DNA from: Actinacidiphila acididurans
Lineage (GTDB): Bacteria; Actinomycetota; Actinomycetes; Streptomycetales; Streptomycetaceae
Reading direction: 5' to 3'
Assembly (NCBI RefSeq): GCF_016918855.1
Contig: NZ_JADKYB010000021.1
Span: 1-64,000, forward strand
DNA: 64,000 bases
Positions 57,170 through 64,000 of the stretch are shown here, piece after piece. Below the pieces are notes generated by a model, which searched no databases, was not told where the DNA came from, and saw nothing but the letters and a program-made list of their open reading frames with translations. The first letter of the stretch is position 1, and the number at the start of each line of letters is the position of its first letter. The translations under genes were made by a program, and so were the position numbers.

Positions 57170-58513
57170 TCACGACGTCGGCACCCGCGCGCCGGCGGCG
57201 AGCAGCGAAGGCGCCGGCAGCGGAATGCTCGCCAGGTCCGGCAGCGCCGGGACGGCCGGCACCGCGGTGGCGCCGGCGGTGGTGGCGTTCGGGAACTGCG
57301 ACTGCGGGCCGGGCGCGGCCACGTCGGTGAACGGGATGCCGGCGGGCGCCGTCGGCCTCGCCCACGTACCCGAAGGAGTGAGCGAGGTGGCCGGCACCGG
57401 GCAGGACGCGGTCGCGGCGAGCCGGGCGGGCGCGGTCGTACGCAGCGTGTTGCCGTGCAGGCAGTTGCCGTGCCCCTTGGTCGCGGTGGGGAACGTCCAG
57501 CCCACGTCGACGCCGTTGGCGGCGAAGGCGTTGTCCGTGATCTCGTTGCCGTCCGGCGGCAGGTCGGCGGTCGCGGTGATCACGAACCCCGCGTCGGCGT
57601 TGCCGGCGATCCGGTTGCGGACGAACTGGTTGCCGCTGCCGCCGTCGACACCGACGCCGATGCCCCAGCCGCCGTCGGCCTGTTCGGGAGTACGCGCCTG
57701 CTGGTTGTCCGCGATCAGGTTGCCGGCGACGACGGCACCCCGCTGCGGCAGCAGCTTCTCCAGGTGGTCGGAGTCGGTGGTCAGGCCGACCCGGTTGCCG
57801 ACCAGCCGGTTGCCGACCACGTACATGTCGCCGCTGGCGTTGGTGCCCTCGTAGCCGACCGCGTTGAGTTCGGCGACGTTGTCCCGCACCACGACGCGGC
57901 ACGGCTTGCACTGCCCGACGTAGATCCCGGAGTCGGCGCCGCCCGAGGTGTACGAGTGCTCGATGACGCCGTTCTGCGCGGAGAACGCGTAGATGCCGTA
58001 CAGCCCGTTGCGGGTCGCGGTCACGTACGAGACCAGGAACGACTTCAGGAAGGTGACCGGCTCGTCGCCGGTGTCGTAGCCGCCGCTTCGCCCCGGCAGC
58101 CCGGCGACCGCCCGCGCCGAACCGGTGACCAGCACCCCGTTCTGCGTGTTGTTCTCCACGGTCAGGTTCTCCACGGCCACCCCGGGCGCGGCGACGACGA
58201 CACCGTTGGGCTGCTGCAGCCGCCCGTCGATGACGACCCCGGCCCGGGACGCGCCGCGAAGGGTGATGCGGGGCGTGCCGATCCGCACCGACTCGTGGTA
58301 GACGCCCGGGGAGACCAGCACCAGGTCACCGGGCCGGGCCAGGGACACCGCGGCCGAGATCGTCGGGGCATCGGCGGGCACGCGGATCGTCACATGCGCA
58401 CCGGCCGGTCGCTTGCCCTTGCCCGATCCGCCGTCGCCGCCGCTGCTGCAGCCGGTCACCAGAGTCAGCGTGCCCAGGACAGCGGCCATCACGCGAAGAG
58501 CTAATCGAGGCAT
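57170..58513 (-). CDS. Right-handed parallel beta-helix lipoprotein
   Basis: A 447-residue protein from ATG 58513. Lipoprotein signal with lipobox LVTGC at about 19-23, Gly/Ser/Lys linker, then repeated beta-helix coils: APTISAAVSLARPGDLVLVS, GVVVAAPGVAVENLTVENNT, GLYGIYAFSAQNGVIEHS, NRLVGNRVGLTTDSDH, NQFVRNRIAGNADAGFVI. The N-x-x-x-N-x-x-G rung pattern is that of NosD/pectate-lyase-like proteins. No catalytic residues are assigned; carbohydrate binding or surface structure is likely. Confidence 0.87.
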   Translation of the reverse strand: MPRLALRVMAAVLGTLTLVTGCSSGGDGGSGKGKRPAGAHVTIRVPADAPTISAAVSLARPGDLVLVSPGVYHESVRIGTPRITLRGASRAGVVIDGRLQQPNGVVVAAPGVAVENLTVENNTQNGVLVTGSARAVAGLPGRSGGYDTGDEPVTFLKSFLVSYVTATRNGLYGIYAFSAQNGVIEHSYTSGGADSGIYVGQCKPCRVVVRDNVAELNAVGYEGTNASGDMYVVGNRLVGNRVGLTTDSDHLEKLLPQRGAVVAGNLIADNQQARTPEQADGGWGIGVGVDGGSGNQFVRNRIAGNADAGFVITATADLPPDGNEITDNAFAANGVDVGWTFPTATKGHGNCLHGNTLRTTAPARLAATASCPVPATSLTPSGTWARPTAPAGIPFTDVAAPGPQSQFPNATTAGATAVPAVPALPDLASIPLPAPSLLAAGARVPTS

Positions 58514-58694
58514 GATCCCAGTCTGGCAGGACGGCGAACTCCGGTCCATTCGGCACAAGTTGGCGACCCGTGGGGGCCGAGTGGCGCTGATCCGGCGCAA
58601 GGGAGGCGGGATGCTCCCGGCGGATGCTCGGGGGCGCCGCTGATCGGACCCCCGGACTCGCCTGCCGGACGGCGGATATGACACCCTTCACGCC

Positions 58695-59873
58695 ATGCAT
58701 GGAGCCGATCACCATCCGTCACGCCGCAGATTCCTTGATGCCACCGGCGCCATGGTGGCCATCGGTCTCACCGCCGGGTGCGAGTCGCACGCGGATCGGC
58801 CGAGCCGGTCCGATGCCGCACCGGCCTCTTCGTCGGTCCCCGCGTCCGTCGCTTCGGTGTCGCCGACGGGCAGATACCAGGCGGGCGTCACCCTCCCGCA
58901 GCCGGCCCAGCGCAACCTGCTGGCCGTGGTGGCCGACGTCGCCGACACCGTGGCCGTCGGCCCGCTGCTGGCCGAACTCGGCCAGGCCGTCCGCGCGCTC
59001 GCCGCGGGAACCGACGCCCGGCTGCTGGGCCTGCCGCCGGGCGATCTCACCGTGACGATCGGGGTGGGCCCCCGGCTGGTACGGAGGGCCGGTCCGTCGC
59101 TGCCCGGCGCGACCGACCTGCCTCAGTTCTCCCGCGAGCGGATCGCCCCGCAGTCACGCGGCGGTGACCTGCTGATACAGATCTGCGCCGACGACGCCCT
59201 CTTACCGCCCGTCGCCGCCACCGCGCTCCTGGACCAGGCCGGCGACCGCCTCCACGTACGCTGGCGCCAGTCCGCGCACCGCGGCGCGAACATCCCCGTG
59301 GACCCCGAAAACGGCCTCACCGCGCCGCGCAACCTGCTCGGCTTCATCGACGGCATCGTGGGCCCGCACACGGCCGCCGCGCAGGAACGGCACCTGTGGC
59401 TGGCCGGGCCGGCCCCCGTCGCGGGCGGCACCATCGCCGTCCTGCGGCGGATGGAACTCGACCTGCCGCGGTTCGCCGCCCTGTCCGTCGCCGAGCAGGA
59501 GGCGGTCTTCGGGCGCAGGCGCGCCGGCGGCGTCCCGCTGTCCGGCGGCACCGTCGCCTCGGACCCGGACCTCGGCGCCAAGACCCCCGACGGGCGCTAC
59601 CTCGTCCCGGCCGACGCCCACGTCCGCCGAGCCAACGCCAACGCGGTGGGCGCCGGCCTCATGCTCCGCCGCTCCTACAGCATCGACGACCCCGCCCCCG
59701 GCCTGCTCTTCATCAGCTTCCAGAACGAGTTGCGGACCTTCACCAACACCCTCACCCGCATGGACACTTCCGACGCGCTGCTGGGCTTCACCACCACCAC
59801 TGCCAGCGCGACCTTCCTGATCCTCCCGGGTTTCGACGAGCGGCACCCGCTCGGCTCCTCGCTGTTCCGCTGA
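58695..59873 (+). CDS. Tat-exported Dyp-type peroxidase
   Basis: A 392-residue haem peroxidase. Tat signal SRRRFLDATG (10-12 arginines) that also has a lipobox LTAGC (25-29), so possibly a Tat-lipoprotein. DyP landmarks: NLLGFIDGIVGPH, the GxxDG distal motif; DAHVRRANANAVGAG, carrying the proximal histidine (about 308); LMLRRSYSID and LLFISFQNELRTF. The TatA-linked secreted class of DyP enzymes oxidises dyes and phenolics and in S. lividans acts with a copper oxidase in development. Leu 170 is encoded by TTA (59202-59204), supporting bldA-linked expression. It is divergent from the beta-helix gene. Confidence 0.93.
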   Translation: MHGADHHPSRRRFLDATGAMVAIGLTAGCESHADRPSRSDAAPASSSVPASVASVSPTGRYQAGVTLPQPAQRNLLAVVADVADTVAVGPLLAELGQAVRALAAGTDARLLGLPPGDLTVTIGVGPRLVRRAGPSLPGATDLPQFSRERIAPQSRGGDLLIQICADDALLPPVAATALLDQAGDRLHVRWRQSAHRGANIPVDPENGLTAPRNLLGFIDGIVGPHTAAAQERHLWLAGPAPVAGGTIAVLRRMELDLPRFAALSVAEQEAVFGRRRAGGVPLSGGTVASDPDLGAKTPDGRYLVPADAHVRRANANAVGAGLMLRRSYSIDDPAPGLLFISFQNELRTFTNTLTRMDTSDALLGFTTTTASATFLILPGFDERHPLGSSLFR

Positions 59874-59972
59874 CGCCGCCCGGGACAGCGGTGGCGGGCG
59901 CCGGCCCAAGCCGTCGCCCGCCACCGCCTCCGCGAGAGAGCCTCCGTACGAGACCGCCGCCGTACGCGCGTG

Positions 59973-62900
59973 CTAGCCGGCGTAGGCCTCGAGGGCCACC
60001 ACTGCCGGGGTCGCCGAGCCCGCGGCGGTGTACCTGATCCAGCGCGCCGAAACCGGCGGGGCGGTCACGGTCGTGCTGGACGTCGCCGTGGCCGCGACCG
60101 GTGTTCCGAACGGTGTCCAGGTCGTGCCGTCGGTGGAGACGTCGATGCGGTAGGCGGTCGTCGCCCCGTAGGACTGGACCACCGTCCGTCCGACGGTCGT
60201 GGCCTTGCCCAGGTCGACGGTGAGGGCGGCTCCGGGGGCCGTGGCCTTCCAGCGGGTGCTCGAGCTGCCGTCGACGGCGGCGACCGCGGGGAAGCTCGGG
60301 TCGGCACTGGAGGCGCTGACGTCCTTGCAGCGTGCCATGTCCTGCGTCGGCGTCAGGTCGGGACGCCGAGTCGGCAGGGTGACGCTCTCGTGTCCGTGGA
60401 GGCTGGTCTGCCGGCCGGCGGCGGACACGACCAGGGTGTGGCCGCTGCGCAGCGTCACCTGCGTGCCGTCGGGGCGGATCGAGACGTCGAAGGTGTTGCC
60501 GTGCCACTGCAGGCCGGTGAGGTCGATGCCCGGGAGCTGCGGCGGCAGCATCGGGTCGAGGGCCACCGCGTCGCCGTCGTACCGGAGGCCGGTGAAGCCG
60601 TAGTCGAAGGCCTGGAGCACCCCGCCGATCCCGGTGGTGAAGGTGAACGCCCCGCCCGAGCGGGTCTCGGCGAACTGGTCGAAGGGCGCGTACGTGTACG
60701 GATCGAGGCTGCGCTCGAGGAAGGTCTCGGTGACGCAGCCGGGGGTCCCGAGGGCGGCGCTGTCGATCAGGTTGATCGAGTCCGTCATGGAGGGGCCGTT
60801 GATGTCGGTGCGGGGCGTGTAGTAGTCGAGGTCGGCCTGCGCCTGCTGCGGGGTCATCGGGTAGTTCAGCGGGTACTGCAGCATGACGGTGTCGGCCTGG
60901 TTGATGGTGTCGCCGCGGTAGCCGTCGAACTCCGGGTGCACGCCGGTGGCCGGGTCGACGGCCACGGTCAGCCCGCCGGCGACCTGCGCCCACAGCGGAT
61001 CGGGCTGCTCGCCGACGAGCTGCGCGGCCTGGGTGGCGATGTTCAGGCTGTCGATCGCGCCCGCGTTGGTGTACGCGCTGTTGTTCTCGTTGTCGTGGTT
61101 CTCGTCCGGGGACTGCACGCCCTTGAGGTCGTAGCCGCCCTGGGCGTTGGGCGTGACCCTGCTGGCCCAGAAGTCGGCGATCGACTTGATCACCGGCCAG
61201 CCCTTGGTGCGCAGCCAGTCCACGTCACCGGTCGCCCGGTAGTACTGCCACTGCGCGAGGGCCACGTCGGAGTCGATGTGGATCTCGTGCGGGTGGATGC
61301 CCACGTCCTTGCCGGTGTCCGCGCTCTCCCAGGGGTACTGCGCGCCCTGGTAGCCGTGCGACTGGGCGTTCGCCTGGGCCGCGCCGAGCAGGGTGTAGCG
61401 GTAGTCCAGGAGGTTGCGGGCCAGGTCGGGGTGCCCGGCCAGGAGCGCGGGGTTCATCCAGGTGTCCGCGTCCCAGAAGACGTGGCCGTTGTAGTCGGCG
61501 GAGGACATCCCGCCCGGCGAGGGGCCCCAGGTGACGCCGTCACGGACCGAGGAGAGCAGGTAGAAGGTGCTGGCGCGCAGCTTCTGCGTCAGGTCCGGGT
61601 CGCCGGGGACGGTGATGTCGGACTGCCACAGGTGTGCCCACGCGTGCTCGTGCTCGACCTGGACCGACCGCCAGCCCTGTGCCGCGGCCTGCGTGGCGTA
61701 GTCCAGGGCCGCGGTCCGCGGGTCGGCCGGCCCGTTCTGGACGAGGGGCGCCGAGCCCTGCGCGGTGTCGTTCGAGGACGCGACGCCGACGAACTTCGTC
61801 GCCCGGTACGTCTTTCCGGCACGGACGTCGAAGCCGGCCTGCTGGGCGAGCGAGTCGGTGGGCACATCGGTGTACGGTGCGGTCGCCACGCCGGCGCTGT
61901 CGTCGTCGCCGTCGGCGCGCAGCACCGACGCGAGCCCGGCCCGCATGCCGATCTGCTGCGTGGTCAGGCTCTCGCTCATCGTCGCCGACGTCCCGTCGAC
62001 CTGCCCGTCCGAGACCTGGGTGAGGTCGACGGCCTTGGACAGCCGGTGGTTGGCCGGCAGCGTGTCGCCGCGCCCGTCGAACTCGTCGATCACCGACAGC
62101 GGGCCGCTCCAGTTCACCGGGGTGATCTCGACCTGGGTGACGCCGAGATGGGCGTTGGCCTGGTCGACGAGCACGCGGTAGGTCAGCCGTGTCGTGTGGC
62201 CGGCGGGCGACGTCCAGGTCAAGGACGTGGTGATGGTGCCGTGAAGCAGGTCCAGCGACTGCCGGTAGTCCGAGGTCGTGCCGGTCGGCGCCTTGGCGGC
62301 CGGCGCCGTGCCCGCCGGGGACAGCGATATCTGGTCCACGTTGGCCAGGCAGGTGTCACCGGAGGCGCAGGTGACGGTCGCGGTGTTCGCGCCGGCGGTG
62401 ACCGGGACGTCGAGGGTCGCCGTCGCCCAGGTGTCCCAGGAACTGGTCGCGGGCAGTTGGAGCCGCACCGGCGCGCCCCCGTTCACCTGCGCGCTCAGCG
62501 TCTGCGCCGTGGCGCCGCCCGCGGCGTACCGGACGGTGAGCCGCGCGGTGCCGGCCGGAACGCCGGGGACGGTCACGGTGGCGGCGGCGCCGGGCGCCGG
62601 CTTGCCGCCGGGGCCGTAGCCGGCGACGAATCCCGTGCCCCCGTAGTTGGTGTGGTTGGTGGCGATGAACGCGCCGCCGGTCAGCGTCCCGCTCTCCGCC
62701 TCGCACACGACGCCGAATTCGCACCCCGCCGATCCGACGTTCCCGTAGACCGCGCTGCCGTCGGAGACCCCGAGGGTCGACCAGGCAGGGATGTTCACCC
62801 GCTGCACCGAGATCCCCGGCCCCTGCCCGTAGAAGCCCGCGAGCTGGGACTCGGTCAGCAGTGGCGAGGTGGAGAAGCCCGCGCCCTCGGCGGGCACGCG

Positions 62901-63164
62901 GGTGGAGAGGTACCCGTTGCCCAGGAAGGCCGGGGAGTAGTTGCTGGACGGATCGGTCGTGCTCAGCACCCAGCCTGCGTCGGGCTGCTCGGCGGCCGCG
63001 GCCGACAGCGGCTGGAGGGCCCCGGCCGACACCGTCGAGAGCAGCAGGACGGCCGTCCCCGCGACAGCCCGCACTGCCGGGGCCGAGGACCGCGGTGACG
63101 GGCGGGGCCGCCGTCGCCATCGGGCCTGGCGCGGCAGGGAAGGCAGCACAGGTCTGATGCCCAT
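59973..63164 (-). CDS. Large secreted GH65-type glycoside hydrolase with CBMs
   Basis: A 1063-residue exported enzyme from ATG 63164 (AAAGGAG upstream). Signal peptide about 30-57; an N-terminal GH65-type beta domain (TTDPSSNYSPAFLGNGYLST) interrupted by a CBM6/35-like module (CEAESGTLTGGAFIATNH...ARLTVRYAAGGATA); the catalytic alpha/alpha barrel with GHVFWDADTWMNPALLAGHP, YQGAQYPWESADTGKD, HPHEIHIDSDVALA and NENNSAYTNAGAIDS; a C-terminal beta sheet; and a CBM32/F5-8C module (SSADPSFPAVAAVDGSSSTR). It resembles acid trehalases and kojibiose/nigerose-active GH65 enzymes. Secretion argues for a hydrolase rather than an intracellular phosphorylase. Substrate unknown. Confidence 0.85.
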   Translation of the reverse strand: MGIRPVLPSLPRQARWRRRPRPSPRSSAPAVRAVAGTAVLLLSTVSAGALQPLSAAAAEQPDAGWVLSTTDPSSNYSPAFLGNGYLSTRVPAEGAGFSTSPLLTESQLAGFYGQGPGISVQRVNIPAWSTLGVSDGSAVYGNVGSAGCEFGVVCEAESGTLTGGAFIATNHTNYGGTGFVAGYGPGGKPAPGAAATVTVPGVPAGTARLTVRYAAGGATAQTLSAQVNGGAPVRLQLPATSSWDTWATATLDVPVTAGANTATVTCASGDTCLANVDQISLSPAGTAPAAKAPTGTTSDYRQSLDLLHGTITTSLTWTSPAGHTTRLTYRVLVDQANAHLGVTQVEITPVNWSGPLSVIDEFDGRGDTLPANHRLSKAVDLTQVSDGQVDGTSATMSESLTTQQIGMRAGLASVLRADGDDDSAGVATAPYTDVPTDSLAQQAGFDVRAGKTYRATKFVGVASSNDTAQGSAPLVQNGPADPRTAALDYATQAAAQGWRSVQVEHEHAWAHLWQSDITVPGDPDLTQKLRASTFYLLSSVRDGVTWGPSPGGMSSADYNGHVFWDADTWMNPALLAGHPDLARNLLDYRYTLLGAAQANAQSHGYQGAQYPWESADTGKDVGIHPHEIHIDSDVALAQWQYYRATGDVDWLRTKGWPVIKSIADFWASRVTPNAQGGYDLKGVQSPDENHDNENNSAYTNAGAIDSLNIATQAAQLVGEQPDPLWAQVAGGLTVAVDPATGVHPEFDGYRGDTINQADTVMLQYPLNYPMTPQQAQADLDYYTPRTDINGPSMTDSINLIDSAALGTPGCVTETFLERSLDPYTYAPFDQFAETRSGGAFTFTTGIGGVLQAFDYGFTGLRYDGDAVALDPMLPPQLPGIDLTGLQWHGNTFDVSIRPDGTQVTLRSGHTLVVSAAGRQTSLHGHESVTLPTRRPDLTPTQDMARCKDVSASSADPSFPAVAAVDGSSSTRWKATAPGAALTVDLGKATTVGRTVVQSYGATTAYRIDVSTDGTTWTPFGTPVAATATSSTTVTAPPVSARWIRYTAAGSATPAVVALEAYAG

Positions 63165-63825
63165 GGAAAGCTCCTTTGCTGTGGGCCGGGACGGCCGGGT
63201 GCACCGTCGCGGGGACGTGCCGGGCATACGCGGGGGACGCACGTTCGGCACGACGTCGGGGGCTGGGGACGTCAAGGGGTGAAGGCGGAGGCGGCAGGGC
63301 TTCATCACGGGCGGGGACGGCATGTGCCGCACAGCGGCCCGGACCTGGGACGGCCGGCCGCTGCGGCTAGGGGGTCACGGAGCACACCGGTACGGCATCG
63401 GAAGCCGAGGAACCGAGGTCGTGTCGGGAACCCCGTAGGTGGCCGTCGGGGGCTGTGCGGCGGACCGGGATCCGGTCGGGGACCGCCGGGGCCGGCCGGC
63501 CACAGGGTGCGTACACGATTCCTCCTTCTGCAGACTCACTCGCCTGTGGGGGGATGGCGTCGCTACCGGGGACGGCCGGTGTGTGCAGGCCGGGGCAACG
63601 TGCCCCTGCGGACGCTCACGCTACGAGTCCCTAAAATGGCCGTCAAGAGTCTGAAACATGCCTTGATTTCTTCCTCCGAGCGGCGGAATGCCGTCCACGC
63701 CCATCGAGGGGCAGTACGCCCGGCCCGCCGGCGCCGAAGCCGTCGCCATCACCGCCAGTACGCTCCGGCAGCGCTCCAACTGCTCGGCGCCGCGGCGACC
63801 GCGATGCGGCAATCCGCCGCCGACT
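63165..63825. other. Long intergenic region upstream of the GH65 gene
   Basis: About 660 bases containing the GH65 promoter and leader. No convincing gene: short open frames on both strands lack RBSs and family features. I found no clear operator. Confidence 0.5.
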
Positions 63826-63868
63826 GAGACCGGCATCCCTGCGACGGACACGCAGGGATGCCGGTCTC
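63826..63868. terminator. Bidirectional terminator hairpin
   Basis: GAGACCGGCATCCCTGCG (63826-63843) pairs perfectly over 18 bp with 63851-63868, loop ACGGACA. It lies 55 bases beyond the stop of the terminal minus-strand gene. Confidence 0.88.
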
Positions 63869-63923
63869 ATACGCCGGGAGCCGCGACTACGGAATCAGTC
63901 CGGCAGCGGCCGGCACCGCGGCG

Positions 63924-64000
63924 TCACGGCAGGATCAGCACCTTCCCGGTCACTCCGCCCTCCAGGGCCTCGTGCGCGTGTGCCGTGTCCTCGAGGGCGT
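63924..64000 (-). CDS. Oxidoreductase C-terminus (zinc-type alcohol dehydrogenase/quinone reductase), 5' part off the window
   Basis: Only the last 25 codons are present, reading DALEDTAHAHEALEGG and VTGKVLILP before TGA at 63926-63924. The A-H-x-x-L-E-x-G...G-K-V-L/V-L motif is the standard end of MDR-superfamily NADPH quinone oxidoreductases. Confidence 0.75.
   Translation of the reverse strand, partial: ALEDTAHAHEALEGGVTGKVLILP

Noticed and set aside
1..64000. Insertion sequences, prophage or integrative elements
   Set aside because: No transposase, integrase, or paired terminal repeats were found; only one possible gene remnant next to tRNA-Lys.

Overview
The window is chromosomal DNA of a high-GC actinomycete, almost certainly a Streptomyces or a close relative in the Streptomycetaceae. 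Signs are the very high third-position GC, frequent GTG and TTG starts, TTA codons confined to a few regulatory or secreted genes (the bldA pattern), a SARP regulator, an ECF sigma factor with a membrane partner, secreted GH18 and GH19 chitinases with DasR-type operators, a LAxTG surface protein, and a divergent katG/Fur-family pair. No insertion sequence, phage gene or CRISPR array was found.

Layout. 1-17 kb is housekeeping and accessory: a partial envelope gene under a c-di-AMP (ydaO) riboswitch, a Tat-exported amidase, a secreted beta-propeller, a PucR regulator, an ATP-grasp enzyme, the ECF sigma pair, ppa, lspA, a family 2 glycosyltransferase, and katG with its divergent PerR/Fur-like regulator. 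17-19.7 kb is a three-gene minus-strand unit: MAB_1171c-like membrane protein, ImmA-like metallopeptidase and EspR-like HTH regulator.

19.7-37.3 kb is the most interesting part: two peptide-natural-product (RiPP) loci end to end and convergent. The first (plus strand) runs SARP regulator, radical SAM enzyme, a repeat-bearing haem-oxygenase-like diiron protein, a 75-residue putative precursor ending GGALF, a 1303-residue cyclase/ATPase, a cytosolic subtilase and a GAF protein. Most junctions overlap by a few bases, and there is a SARP-type 11-bp repeat array in front of the radical SAM gene. The second (minus strand) is a class III lanthipeptide operon: 63-residue precursor, LanKC, MFS exporter, and two luciferase-like flavin monooxygenases flanking a flavin reductase. 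Its promoter also carries heptamers spaced by 11 bp. Known family behaviour suggests each operon makes, oxidatively tailors, trims and exports or signals with a peptide; the products cannot be read from the DNA.

37.5-44.3 kb holds the two chitinases, a PstS-like membrane-tethered binding protein and a stand-alone condensation-domain protein. 45.08-45.40 kb holds a promoter- and terminator-bounded structured RNA with TPP-riboswitch-like conserved segments but no downstream gene. The rest contains cutA, tRNA-Lys(UUU), an FG-GAP surface protein, a DEAD-box helicase with an overlapping upstream ORF, tRNA-Glu(UUC), an SdrD-B/LAxTG protein, a beta-helix lipoprotein, a DyP peroxidase and a large secreted GH65-type enzyme. 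The window ends in the 3' end of an oxidoreductase gene.
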